DNA of 64,000 nt from Clostridia bacterium. Its GTDB lineage: Bacteria > Bacillota_A > Clostridia > Oscillospirales > Acutalibacteraceae. Positions 33,398 through 41,532 of the stretch are shown here, in pieces. Each line of letters begins with the position of its first letter. Within the stretch, counting starts at the first letter, position 1. Below the pieces are notes generated by a model. It had not been told where the DNA came from and ran no database searches. It worked only from the letters and a program-made list of their open reading frames with translations. The stretch is from assembly GCA_017435305.1 (NCBI GenBank), contig JAFSFH010000012.1:1-64000 (forward strand), given 5' to 3'. The translations under genes and the position numbers were made by a program.

Positions 33398-34408
33398 TCA
33401 GGCACCCGCCACGGTGCCGCCCTCGCGGACGGTGGTGGGCAGACTCAGGTGACGGTGCTCCCCCGTCCCCTCCAGCACACTCACCAGAATCTCCACAGCC
33501 TTGGTGCCCATTTCGGCGGCAGGCTGAACCAGACTGGTCAGGGTGGGAACGGTATAGCGGGTCATCTCGATGCCGTCGATGGAGATGACCGAGCAGTCCT
33601 GCGGCACCGACTTACCGGCTTTGTGCAGGGCCTTGATGGCCGCCATAGCCATCAGATCGGATATGGTAAACAGCGCCGTCACGTCCGGCCGACGGGCCAG
33701 CAGACGCTTGGTGGCGCGATAGACGTCCAGCATCTCAAAGCTGCCGCAGTGAGCCACCAGCTCGGGATCGTGGGGAATGCCCGCATCCTGAAGGGCGGCG
33801 CAATAACCGCGATAACGCAATTCGCTGATGGAGCGGTCGTCCGCCGCACCAAGCACCACGCCGATACGGCGATGTCCGTGGTCGATCAGCGTCTTGACCG
33901 CCCGATAGGCCTCCGCATAATCGTCAATGGATACCGAGGAATACGCGTCCTTGGGCAGACTGCCGAAGCTGCCCGTAAAGGTGCAGCACACAAACGGCGT
34001 CTCCAGATCGGCCACCCGCTCGGGAGTGTAATTGAACTCGCCCCCCAATAAAATCAGCCCCCGCAGCCGCTTGGACCGAACCAACGCCGCACCGGCAGCC
34101 ACCTCGTCGTCGTCGGTACCGATCTGCTGCAGAGCCAGCGCGTATCCGGCAGCGGCCGCCGCCTGCTCCACCGAGCGGAGCACCGAGGTCAAAAAGGGGT
34201 TGGTGGCACCGCGCAGCACCACGCCGATGGTGTCGGTCTGGGACTTGCCCAGGTCACGGGCGCTGTTATTAGGGACGTAATGCAGGTCGCGGACCGCCTG
34301 CCATACCCGCGCACGCACGCTCTCCCGCACGTCGGGGTGATTGTTCAGCACCCGCGATACGGTGGTGATGGATACGCCGGCATATTGGGCCACATCTTTA
34401 ATGGTCAT
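33398..34408 (-). CDS. LacI-family transcriptional regulator
   Basis: A 336-residue repressor. The N-terminal helix-turn-helix and hinge are textbook (MTIKDVAQYAGVSITTVSRV, then LNNHPDVRESVRARV), followed by a periplasmic-binding-like effector domain with VISIDGIEMTRYTVPTLTS. The ATG at 34408 follows AGGAG; upstream codons are non-family. It precedes the transporter operon in the same direction and is divergent from the esterase pair, with a palindromic operator next to its promoter, so control of one or both units and of itself is likely. Confidence 0.94.
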   Translation of the reverse strand: MTIKDVAQYAGVSITTVSRVLNNHPDVRESVRARVWQAVRDLHYVPNNSARDLGKSQTDTIGVVLRGATNPFLTSVLRSVEQAAAAAGYALALQQIGTDDDEVAAGAALVRSKRLRGLILLGGEFNYTPERVADLETPFVCCTFTGSFGSLPKDAYSSVSIDDYAEAYRAVKTLIDHGHRRIGVVLGAADDRSISELRYRGYCAALQDAGIPHDPELVAHCGSFEMLDVYRATKRLLARRPDVTALFTISDLMAMAAIKALHKAGKSVPQDCSVISIDGIEMTRYTVPTLTSLVQPAAEMGTKAVEILVSVLEGTGEHRHLSLPTTVREGGTVAGA

Positions 34409-34493
34409 AGGGAATCTCCTGAGACGGAAACGTGAATTCCGACGAGTCCCGAAACGCGACAAAACACACGCATCAAAGCGGACTGAAAACATT

Positions 34494-34513
34494 AACTGAA
34501 AACGTTTTCAGTT
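34494..34513. promoter_or_regulatory. Perfect 20-bp LacI/CcpA-type operator
   Basis: AACTGAAAACGTTTTCAGTT is a perfect palindrome centred on CG, the hallmark of LacI-family operators. The core TGAAAACGTTTTCA also fits the CcpA cre consensus TGWAANCGNTNWCA. A half site GGACTGAAAAC lies at 34480-34490. It sits just downstream of the candidate lacI-type promoter (TTGACA at 34555-34550, GAAAAT at 34532-34527 on the minus strand, 17-base spacer). Confidence 0.75.
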
Positions 34514-34671
34514 TTCCTACAACGCTATTTTCCCACATTTACGACAAAATGTCAAGGGTTTTTGATGTTTTCGTCAAGTAATATATTCCAGCACCTCATT
34601 TTTTGTGCATATTTACCAAAGGAAACCGATAAATAGTATGCATCCGCCACGGAAAAATATGCTGAATTCCG

Positions 34672-34700
34672 TTTACTTTTCATACAGACTATGATATACT
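34672..34700 (+). promoter_or_regulatory. Candidate promoter of the esterase pair
   Basis: TTTACT at 34672-34677 and TATACT at 34695-34700, 17 bases apart, 38 bases before the esterase ATG. The rest of the 329-base gap 34409-34737 holds only the operator described and no open frame. Confidence 0.6.
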
Positions 34701-34737
34701 GAAACAAATGCAAAAAAACGCGAAACGAGGTGCCGTT

Positions 34738-35385
34738 ATGTACACAAAGCATTACTGGAATCACGAGCCCTGGCAGCCCTTTCACTACGTGGTGAACCTG
34801 CCCAAGGACTACGACGAGAGCCAATCCTATCCCCTGGTCTTTTTCCTGCACGGTGCCGGCGAACGGGGCGAGGATCTGGAGGTAGCCTGCCGCCACGGCT
34901 ATATGCGCTACGTGCGGGAGGATGGGGCCGAGTACCCCTTTATCTTCGTAGCGCCCCAGTGCCCCGAGCCGGACTATTGGGGCTGCTATAATGAGAGCCT
35001 GCTCCGCTTTTTGGATGACATCTGCGACACCTACCCCGTGGATCGGGATCGGGTGATCCTCACCGGCCTCAGTATGGGCGGTACCGGCACCTGGATGCTG
35101 GCGATGAAGGATCCCTCCCGCTTCTCCTGCATCGTACCGGTGTGCGGCACCGGCATCGTCTGGAACGCCAAGCGGCTGGCGGGTCTGCCCATCCGCATCT
35201 ATCACGGCGACGACGACCCCGTCGTCCCCTTCGAGGAGAGCGTCAGTATGCTCCGCGAGCTGACCCGCGCCGGCGCGGACGTCAAGCTGACCATCTGCTA
35301 CGGCGTGGGGCACAACGCCTGGGAGACCGCCTATACCGACCCCGACCTCATCGACTGGATGATAGCGCAAAAGCGGAAAGGATGA
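34738..35385 (+). CDS. Alpha/beta-hydrolase esterase (phospholipase/carboxylesterase-like)
   Basis: A 215-residue cytoplasmic esterase related to the acetyl/feruloyl-esterase-like group. It shows YPLVFFLHGAGERGEDL, the nucleophile elbow LTGLSMGGTGTW, the acid region IYHGDDDPVVPFEES and the catalytic His in YGVGHNAWE. No signal peptide, so it acts on imported oligosaccharides or other small esters. The ATG at 34738 is used; it lies 7 bases after ACGAGG. It is followed 5 bases later by a sialate-O-acetylesterase-like gene. Confidence 0.88.
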   Translation: MYTKHYWNHEPWQPFHYVVNLPKDYDESQSYPLVFFLHGAGERGEDLEVACRHGYMRYVREDGAEYPFIFVAPQCPEPDYWGCYNESLLRFLDDICDTYPVDRDRVILTGLSMGGTGTWMLAMKDPSRFSCIVPVCGTGIVWNAKRLAGLPIRIYHGDDDPVVPFEESVSMLRELTRAGADVKLTICYGVGHNAWETAYTDPDLIDWMIAQKRKG

Positions 35386-35390
35386 TTCCT

Positions 35391-36674
35391 ATGAAACTGG
35401 CAGACGTTTTCACCGACCATATGGTGCTCCAGCGCCGCAAGCCCATCGCCGTGTTCGGCAACGGCGGCGGAAAGGGGCGCATCCAGCTGGGCGGCAACGC
35501 GGTGGAATTCGAGGCCACCGACGGCTGGCTGATCCACCTGCCCCCTATGGAGGCGGGCGGTCCCTACACGCTGACCGCCACCCTGAACGGTGACACCGTC
35601 ACCCTCACCGACGTGCTGGTGGGTGACGTGTATCTGGCGGGCGGACAGTCCAATATGCAGTTCCGCGTGGAGGAGTCGGTGGACATCCCCCGCATCCCCA
35701 ACGAGATGGTACGGGTATATACCGAGGGACACGGCGCGGACGAAAACCGCAACCAGTGGTACGACTATACCCCGTGGAAGGTCGCCACCGCCGACAATCT
35801 GGAGCAGTTCACCGCCATCGGCTACGACGTAGCACGAATGTTGCAGGAGGAGCTGAACGTCCCCATCGGCATCGTTTCCTGCAACCTGGGCGCCTCCCGC
35901 GTGGACGCCTGGACCGCACCCGAGATCGTAAACGCCCCCGACTATCAGCAGATGCTGGGCGAAAAGCACTGGGACTGGCATTATTATAAGTTCAACCACG
36001 ATTCCTGGTGCTATCTTACCAAGCTGCTGCCGCTGGTACCCTACGGCATCAACGGCGTGCTGTGGTATCAGGGCGAGAGCAACCGACTGGAGCAGGAGGC
36101 GGTGCACTACCACACCCTGCTGGGGCGGCTGATGGATAACTGGCGCGACCTGTGGGGGGAGAATCTCCCCTTCTTCATCATACAGATCGCCCCCCACGCC
36201 GACGGCGACTGGAACGACTGGCCGCACATCCGTCAGGCGCAGGAGCGGGTGGCGAAGGAGGTGCCCGGTGCCTACCTGTGCACCCTCACCCACACCGGCG
36301 AGGCGGACAACATCCACCCCACCAAAAAGCATCGGATTGCCACCGAGGTGGCGAATGCGGTTATGACCGTGTGCTACGACATCCCCCGCGAATATTGCGG
36401 CCCCGTGTACGACACGGTGGAAAAAACCGACGGGGGTGTGCGCATCACCTTTACCCACGCCGAGGGGATGCACTTTGACGGCGAGCCCGCCGATCTGTCG
36501 GTGACCGACGCTGAGGGATCTCCCCTCCCCTATACCGCCGCCGTGGAGGGCAACGCCCTCATCCTCACCGCCGAGGGCATCGCCCGCGTGCGGATGGGCT
36601 GGCGAAACGCCCCCGAGCATAATTTGTATAATGCGGCAGGCTTGCTCGCCTCTCCCTTTGAGGTAGAGATTTAA
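35391..36674 (+). CDS. Sialate O-acetylesterase-family protein
   Basis: A 427-residue SGNH-type carbohydrate acetylesterase. YLAGGQSNMQF contains the nucleophile Ser, NGVLWYQGESN the conserved block III, and ADNIHPTKKHRIATEVA the Asp-His pair. A small beta domain precedes the catalytic core (DHMVLQRRKPIAVFG) and another follows it. No signal peptide is seen. The ATG at 35391 is preceded by AAAGGA. With the preceding esterase it may deacetylate imported sugars; sialic acid itself is not implied by any neighbour. Confidence 0.9.
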   Translation: MKLADVFTDHMVLQRRKPIAVFGNGGGKGRIQLGGNAVEFEATDGWLIHLPPMEAGGPYTLTATLNGDTVTLTDVLVGDVYLAGGQSNMQFRVEESVDIPRIPNEMVRVYTEGHGADENRNQWYDYTPWKVATADNLEQFTAIGYDVARMLQEELNVPIGIVSCNLGASRVDAWTAPEIVNAPDYQQMLGEKHWDWHYYKFNHDSWCYLTKLLPLVPYGINGVLWYQGESNRLEQEAVHYHTLLGRLMDNWRDLWGENLPFFIIQIAPHADGDWNDWPHIRQAQERVAKEVPGAYLCTLTHTGEADNIHPTKKHRIATEVANAVMTVCYDIPREYCGPVYDTVEKTDGGVRITFTHAEGMHFDGEPADLSVTDAEGSPLPYTAAVEGNALILTAEGIARVRMGWRNAPEHNLYNAAGLLASPFEVEI

Positions 36675-36717
36675 TCAACATACCATCACAGAACAGTAAG
36701 AAAGGGGAGCAGATTCT

Positions 36718-37182
36718 ATGATTCGATTTGAAGGACGCATCACCGGTGCCGCCGAGAAGCAGTTTTGGAAACACAGCGGAACAATTGGAATGAAACTGTT
36801 TGCATTCGCATTTTTACTGGTTCTCACTCCTATCATCGCTTATGGTATACGGGTACAGAATTGGGTATTGGCCGGTGTATGTTGTGGGGTTTTGCTTTTA
36901 ATACCATTGATGCCTTTCCTACCGAAAGATAAGTCCCTCATCCCAAAACGCATTGTTATCGACGACGGCTTTATTACCAGTCAATCGGACAAAGCGGGAG
37001 AAACCAAACCCATTACCGATGTGAAAACCGTATACGATTACGGTGAGTTCTACATGCTGATCTTCCCTTTTGGAAAAATCAGCAGCAGTTTTATTTGTCA
37101 GAAAGATCTCCTTACCCAAGGCACATTGGAAGATTTTGAGGATTTGTTCAAGGGTAAGATCGTGGTTGTTGACAAGAAATAA
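36718..37182 (+). CDS. Two-helix membrane protein with a PH/YcxB-like domain
   Basis: A 154-residue protein: a short cytoplasmic start, two hydrophobic helices at about residues 27-43 and 48-67, then a beta-rich domain (KRIVIDDGFITSQS, IFPFGKISSSFICQKDLL) of the type found in YcxB-like bacterial PH proteins. AAAGGGGAG precedes the ATG. The gene is AT-richer than its neighbours. Function unknown. Confidence 0.75.
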   Translation: MIRFEGRITGAAEKQFWKHSGTIGMKLFAFAFLLVLTPIIAYGIRVQNWVLAGVCCGVLLLIPLMPFLPKDKSLIPKRIVIDDGFITSQSDKAGETKPITDVKTVYDYGEFYMLIFPFGKISSSFICQKDLLTQGTLEDFEDLFKGKIVVVDKK

Positions 37183-37186
37183 CAAG

Positions 37187-37219
37187 AAAACGGACACCGT
37201 CACGGTGTCCGTTTTTGTA
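37187..37219. terminator. Terminator, usable in both directions
   Basis: AAACGGACACCGT at 37188-37200 pairs with ACGGTGTCCGTTT at 37202-37214 and is followed by T5. The minus-strand transposase stop codon lies inside the hairpin. Confidence 0.85.
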
Positions 37220-37682
37220 TATGTTTAAGCGGATTATTCTCAATGTAGTGCCATATTTCGTCATAATCCTGTTGATTGCGGATGGTATGCTCATAGAAGG
37301 ATTTTTGCCAAATCGATTTACCAACTTGTTTCGTAATGGAACCTTTGAATTGTTTAACTACCCTCGATATTGTAGGGGCGAACTGTGTTCGCCCGTTTTT
37401 ATCAGCATTAATGGAAATGATGAAATGAATATGATTTGGCATAATGCAATATTTATCAATGCTAACAGCCTCATATACATCATTTAAACTCTCAATTTCA
37501 TTTTTAACTATTATACCAATAGCCGACAATGGTACATAATCGGGCGAACACAGTTCGCCCCTACGATTGGTCCAAAAGATCTCTTCTCTATTTGTTGAGC
37601 ATATCGTAATAAAATACGCACCGGGAACAGAATAATCGTATTGGGGTATCCGGATACGTTTCCGTTTTGGCAATTCGTTCAT
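37200..37682 (-). CDS. REP-associated tyrosine transposase (RAYT)
   Basis: A 160-residue Y1/HUH single-strand transposase of the TnpA_REP group. YFITICSTNREEIFW is the N-terminal strand, IMPNHIHFIISI carries the HUH metal-binding histidines, SRVVKQFKGSITKQVG is the family helix, and IWQKSFYEHTIRNQQDYDEI carries the region of the catalytic Tyr with WHYIENNPL at the end. AGGAGA precedes the ATG. Two REP-like sequences lie inside the coding region (37371-37395 and 37541-37566). The length agrees with intact RAYTs. Confidence 0.9.
   Translation of the reverse strand: MNELPKRKRIRIPQYDYSVPGAYFITICSTNREEIFWTNRRGELCSPDYVPLSAIGIIVKNEIESLNDVYEAVSIDKYCIMPNHIHFIISINADKNGRTQFAPTISRVVKQFKGSITKQVGKSIWQKSFYEHTIRNQQDYDEIWHYIENNPLKHIQKRTP
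37371..37395 (+). repeat. REP-like palindrome inside the RAYT gene, copy 1
   Basis: Begins TGTAGGGGCGAACTGTG and contains the hairpin GGGCGAAC/GTTCGCCC. It is the reverse complement of copy 2 at 24 of 25 positions. On the coding strand it supplies the residues around NGRTQFAPT. Confidence 0.85.
37541..37566 (-). repeat. REP-like palindrome inside the RAYT gene, copy 2
   Basis: Begins CGGGCGAACACAGTTCGCCC and is in inverted orientation to copy 1, 145 bases away. It encodes RRGELCSPD in the transposase reading frame. Confidence 0.85.
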
Positions 37683-37756
37683 AAGCCATCATCTCCTATC
37701 TTCTATTATACCACAGCGCATCTTGTCGTGCAATGTACCATTCCATACCCTCGGGG

Positions 37757-37785
37757 TTGCATTTTACGCCGTTCTATGCTATAAT
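37757..37785 (+). promoter_or_regulatory. Promoter of the chromate-transporter pair
   Basis: TTGCAT at 37757-37762 and a perfect TATAAT at 37780-37785 with a 17-base spacer, 33 bases before the start codon. Confidence 0.8.
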
Positions 37786-37818
37786 ACAGCGAATTAGCCC
37801 GTGAAAGGAGAACTCCCT

Positions 37819-38382
37819 GTGGATAGCAAAATGAAGCGGATACTCACGCTGTTTCTCACCTTTTTCAAAATCGGTGCCTTCACCTTTGGCGGCGGCTATG
37901 CGATGATCCCCCTCATCCAGCGGGAGATCGTGGAAAAGCACGGCTGGATGACCGACGAGGATATCCTGGACATCTTTGCCATCGCCGAATCCACCCCCGG
38001 CCCCATCGCCATCAATTCCGCCACCTTCGTGGGATTCCGCACCGCCGGATTCTTGGGAGCGGCGGCGGCCACCACCGGCGTGGTGCTCCCCTCCTTTGTG
38101 ATCATACTGCTCATCTCCTTCCTGCTCACCGGCTTTGCCGATATTCCCGCGGTGCAATACGCCTTCTTCGGCATCCGCGCGGGTGTGCTGGCGCTGCTGG
38201 TCAAGGCGCTGTGGTCTATGTATAAGAAAAATCCCAAGGGCGTCGTCAGCTACATCCTGATGGCGGTAGCCTTTGCCGCCGTGGCATTCCTGAAGGTGCC
38301 GGTGCTGGCGGTGTTGGGCGGCTGTGCCGCCGTGGGTCTGATCACCTCCTATATCGCGTGGCGAAAGGAGGAGAAGAAATGA
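37819..38382 (+). CDS. Chromate transporter, half protein A (ChrA family)
   Basis: A 187-residue membrane protein of the CHR family short form, with five or six hydrophobic segments. FKIGAFTFGGGYAMIPLIQR and AESTPGPIAINSATFVG are the family signatures. The GTG at 37819 is chosen because AAAGGAG lies 8 bases ahead. The stop overlaps the ATG of the second half protein (ATGA). Pairs of short CHR proteins together form the transporter; chromate is the family name-giver, and the physiological ion here is unknown. Confidence 0.92.
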   Translation: MDSKMKRILTLFLTFFKIGAFTFGGGYAMIPLIQREIVEKHGWMTDEDILDIFAIAESTPGPIAINSATFVGFRTAGFLGAAAATTGVVLPSFVIILLISFLLTGFADIPAVQYAFFGIRAGVLALLVKALWSMYKKNPKGVVSYILMAVAFAAVAFLKVPVLAVLGGCAAVGLITSYIAWRKEEKK

Positions 38383-38990
38383 GTTTTCTGATTCTGTTCC
38401 TCACCTTCTTTAAGATCGGCGCCTGCACCTTTGGCGGTGGCTATGCCATGCTGCCGCTGATACAGGAGGAGGTGCTCCGTCTGTGGAGCGACATCGTCAG
38501 CGAAGAGGTGCTCATCAACTTCATCGCGGTGTCCGAGTCCACCCCCGGTCCCTTTGCCATCAATATGGCCACCTACATCGGCAGTCAGGTGGGTGCCGCC
38601 TACGGCATCCCCGGCAGCATATTCGGCGCCTTCTGCGCCACCATGGGCGTGGTCTTACCCTCCTTTATCATCATTCTCATTGTGGCGAGATTCTATGAAA
38701 AGTATAAGCAGAGCCGCATCGTCAAGGGCTGTATGAGCGGTCTGAAGCCGGCGGTGGTGGGTCTCATCGGCGCCGCCATCCTGTCGGTGGTGGGCGAGGT
38801 GCTGTTCCCCGCGGGGGTGGCGCTGTCGGTGTTCACCACCCCCACCTTCTACGTGTCCATCGGCATCTTTGCCCTGACCTGCACCCTCTCCTTTTGGAAA
38901 AAGGTGCACCCCATCATCCTCATCGTCCTGTCCGCCGTCATCGGCATCGGCTGGGGCTATCTGTCCCCCCTGCTGGGCGTCGGTCTGTAA
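38379..38990 (+). CDS. Chromate transporter, half protein B (ChrA family)
   Basis: A 203-residue paralogue of the preceding protein. FKIGACTFGGGYAMLPLIQE and SESTPGPFAINMATYIG repeat the same signatures in the same positions, consistent with an ancient duplication into a heterodimer. It is coupled to half A by an ATGA overlap and ends in a strong bidirectional terminator. Confidence 0.92.
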   Translation: MSFLILFLTFFKIGACTFGGGYAMLPLIQEEVLRLWSDIVSEEVLINFIAVSESTPGPFAINMATYIGSQVGAAYGIPGSIFGAFCATMGVVLPSFIIILIVARFYEKYKQSRIVKGCMSGLKPAVVGLIGAAILSVVGEVLFPAGVALSVFTTPTFYVSIGIFALTCTLSFWKKVHPIILIVLSAVIGIGWGYLSPLLGVGL

Positions 38991-38999
38991 TACGCCATA

Positions 39000-39040
39000 A
39001 AAAAAGCCTCCCTATCCGCAACGGATAGGGAGGCTTTTTT
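39000..39040. terminator. Bidirectional terminator closing the polysaccharide cluster
   Basis: An 18-bp perfect stem (AAAAAGCCTCCCTATCCG and its complement) with a 3-base loop and T-runs on both strands. It ends the plus-strand chr operon and the minus-strand surface-polysaccharide cluster. Confidence 0.95.
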
Positions 39041-39045
39041 TGTTA

Positions 39046-41508
39046 TTATCTCTTGAATTTCGCCTTAATGCGGGTGAGGATGGGCTTGGAATGCTCCACC
39101 GCATAGAACAGGCCGTGGCTGTCCAGCAATTGCTGGAATTTCGCTCGGTTCGGGCGTTGCTCACGGGGTTTGATGATATTGGGGTTGCCCGCCACGATCC
39201 GCCCGAAGGTGGTGTCGAACAGCCGCACCCCCTCGGTTTGCCGCAGCAGCTCCAGACCTTTCTCGGTGTGCACCAGAATGGAGGACACGCCCTCCTTGTT
39301 CCAGAATGCATCCTGCTCGGTCGCACCCCAGAAATCGCCCAGCATCATATCGCCGGTACGGTTATTCCCGCGGAAGCGACAGGTGTAGCAGGCCGTGCCC
39401 GCCATGGTGGCGAAGGCATAGCCGTATTCGGTGTGATAGAAGGGCTTTTCGTACACCGCTCCGTTATCAAAGGCGGCATACAGATAGGCGGGGGTCCACT
39501 CCCCCTTCTTCCGCTTGACCGAAAAGTCCACCAAGCGTCCGTCAAACTGCCGCTCCAGATGCTCCACGTACTGGCGGTGCACCGCGGCGGAGGTGGGACC
39601 GTGGCAGATCAGCTCGACGGCTACCAGGTTTTCATACTCCTGCTTGAGATACCCGCGCAGACCGGCCACACCGCAGGGAAGACCCATAAACAGCACCGAC
39701 TCGCCGGCATCCAGCAGCGCCTTAACGTCGGCATACACCGAGCCGTACTGCACCTGGCAATACTTAGAGCCCTTAAACCGCTCCAGATCCTCCATTCGGT
39801 TGGTGATCTCGTACACCGCCTCCTTAAAGCCGGGGGTGTAGGTCACGCCGACCACGTAGCCGCCGCGGCGGATCATCTGCCGCGCCAGCGCCGTCGCCAC
39901 GCCGCCGGAGGAGCAGGATAGCCGCTCGGAGGACTCCTCCACGTATCCGGCGTAGGCCGCTATATCGTGGTGGGCATATTCCTCTACGTCTGCGGGTTTG
40001 GCTTTTTTCTTGCCCCGCAGCAGGTTTTTAATACCCTTAATATCGTGGGGATACAGGGAAATGCCCAGCGCCACGCCCCACAGACCGGTGACAATGGCAA
40101 AGGCAAAGCCCCACACCACCCACTGGGTGTATTTGTAGATCAGTACGTCGCGGATCAGCCACATACCGCCCAGGGACATCCCCACCAACGCCAACGCCGT
40201 GGCAGCTAATTTCAGCAACAGGGGCGACACTTTGGTCTTGAGAATATGCTTACCGGTAAATACCGTGTAATAGATGCATTTGAATACCGTGGCCGCCAGC
40301 GTACCCACAGCCACACCCACCAGGGGATCCCACACCAGCATCAGCACCAACGATACCGCCACATTGACGGCGGCCTCGCCATAGGCGCCGAACTGGCTCT
40401 GCTTGAGCTTATTGGCGGCGATGGTCAGATTAAAGCAGGGCAGCGTCAGGCAGTTGAGCGCCTCCGCCACCACCATAATCAGCGCAAACAAGGGACGCAC
40501 GTAGTCGGCGTCGGTGGTGCCGTCGGTGTACAGCCGCACAAAGGGAACGATCAATATGGCCGCCGTACCAAACAGCAGCATGGTCAGCACGGTGAGGATC
40601 AGCTTATAACTGCGATAGGTTTTACGCAGGATCTCCTGCTCCCCCTTGGCCGCCATCTCACCCAGCAGTGCCTCCATTCCGCCCGTAAAAGCGGTGGCAA
40701 TATTCCGCAGGCTGAACACCACCAGATGATACACCGAATACACCGCCACCGAGGGCAGATCCGCCAGCAAGGTCAACAGCATCACGTCGGTATTGTTCTG
40801 AATCACGTAGGCGGTATGCTGGGCAATGCCGGTATACTTGTTGGGCAGCGTGGCCTTAACGCCGGTTTTATGTAGGTGATAATGCTTGCGCACGTACAGA
40901 GAATACAGCACCGGACGCAGCACAAAGACCAGGCTGCTGACCACCTTGACCCACAGGATGTCCACGCCGCTCTTGGCCAGCAGCACAATGAGCAGCACAT
41001 TGAGCACGTTGGTGGCAATGTATACGCCATTGACCACGTACTGCTTTTGATCCGCATTGAGCAGAGTCATCTTGGAGATGCCGCTCATATACTCGGCAAA
41101 TTTACCGATGGCGATGCCCACCACCAGCACGGCGGTGTATTCCCAACTAAATTCGGTGACCCGAGCCATAGAGTGATAGCCGCAGGCCAGCACCACCACG
41201 TAGGCGGCAAAGATCAGGCCGATGGTGGAAAAAAACCGCTTGACCGCCAGATAGACCTGGCTGATCTTCTCGTCGTCCCGCTCGGCCAAGGGCTTATACA
41301 GCGCTCCACGGGCCACACGACCGATGCCACCCTCCAGCAGGGTGATGTAAGAAAGGAATTGAGCGATGGAGATGGTGATGCCGTAAGCGGTTGATCCGAA
41401 GGTATCGATCATGATCCAGGGAATGACCAAACCGCACAGGGTGGTCACCAGCTGGTGTGCTAAGGTGCTGATAACGTTCATCTTAACACGGGCTACACGC
41501 TGTCCCAT
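39046..41508 (-). CDS. Wzx-like flippase fused to an FrhB-type domain
   Basis: An 820-residue protein with two parts. Residues 1 to about 490 form a MATE/Wzx-type polysaccharide flippase with about 12-14 hydrophobic segments (LVIPWIMIDTFGSTAYGITI, then GGIGRVARGALYKPLAERDD). From about residue 510 a soluble domain follows that matches coenzyme F420 hydrogenase/dehydrogenase beta subunits: CSSGGVATALARQMI, FMGLPCGVAGLRGYLKQEY, ELICHGPTS, CYTCRFRGNNRTGDMMLGDF. The N-terminal ferredoxin domain usual in such proteins is missing. AAAGGAGGAG precedes the ATG. It is the last gene of the cluster, after the pyruvyltransferase. The flippase should move lipid-linked repeat units; the redox-like domain's role is unknown. 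Confidence 0.85.
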   Translation of the reverse strand: MGQRVARVKMNVISTLAHQLVTTLCGLVIPWIMIDTFGSTAYGITISIAQFLSYITLLEGGIGRVARGALYKPLAERDDEKISQVYLAVKRFFSTIGLIFAAYVVVLACGYHSMARVTEFSWEYTAVLVVGIAIGKFAEYMSGISKMTLLNADQKQYVVNGVYIATNVLNVLLIVLLAKSGVDILWVKVVSSLVFVLRPVLYSLYVRKHYHLHKTGVKATLPNKYTGIAQHTAYVIQNNTDVMLLTLLADLPSVAVYSVYHLVVFSLRNIATAFTGGMEALLGEMAAKGEQEILRKTYRSYKLILTVLTMLLFGTAAILIVPFVRLYTDGTTDADYVRPLFALIMVVAEALNCLTLPCFNLTIAANKLKQSQFGAYGEAAVNVAVSLVLMLVWDPLVGVAVGTLAATVFKCIYYTVFTGKHILKTKVSPLLLKLAATALALVGMSLGGMWLIRDVLIYKYTQWVVWGFAFAIVTGLWGVALGISLYPHDIKGIKNLLRGKKKAKPADVEEYAHHDIAAYAGYVEESSERLSCSSGGVATALARQMIRRGGYVVGVTYTPGFKEAVYEITNRMEDLERFKGSKYCQVQYGSVYADVKALLDAGESVLFMGLPCGVAGLRGYLKQEYENLVAVELICHGPTSAAVHRQYVEHLERQFDGRLVDFSVKRKKGEWTPAYLYAAFDNGAVYEKPFYHTEYGYAFATMAGTACYTCRFRGNNRTGDMMLGDFWGATEQDAFWNKEGVSSILVHTEKGLELLRQTEGVRLFDTTFGRIVAGNPNIIKPREQRPNRAKFQQLLDSHGLFYAVEHSKPILTRIKAKFKR

Positions 41509-41532
41509 CGTTCTCCTCCTTTCTAACCTTTA

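Noticed and set aside
35391..36674. Sialic acid catabolism locus
   Set aside because: The family name suggests sialate, but no nanA, nanK, nanE or sialidase gene is nearby; the enzyme family acts on many acetylated sugars.
37819..38990. Frameshifted single ChrA gene
   Set aside because: Both halves have complete N-terminal signatures and a coupled ATGA start, as in known two-protein CHR systems.
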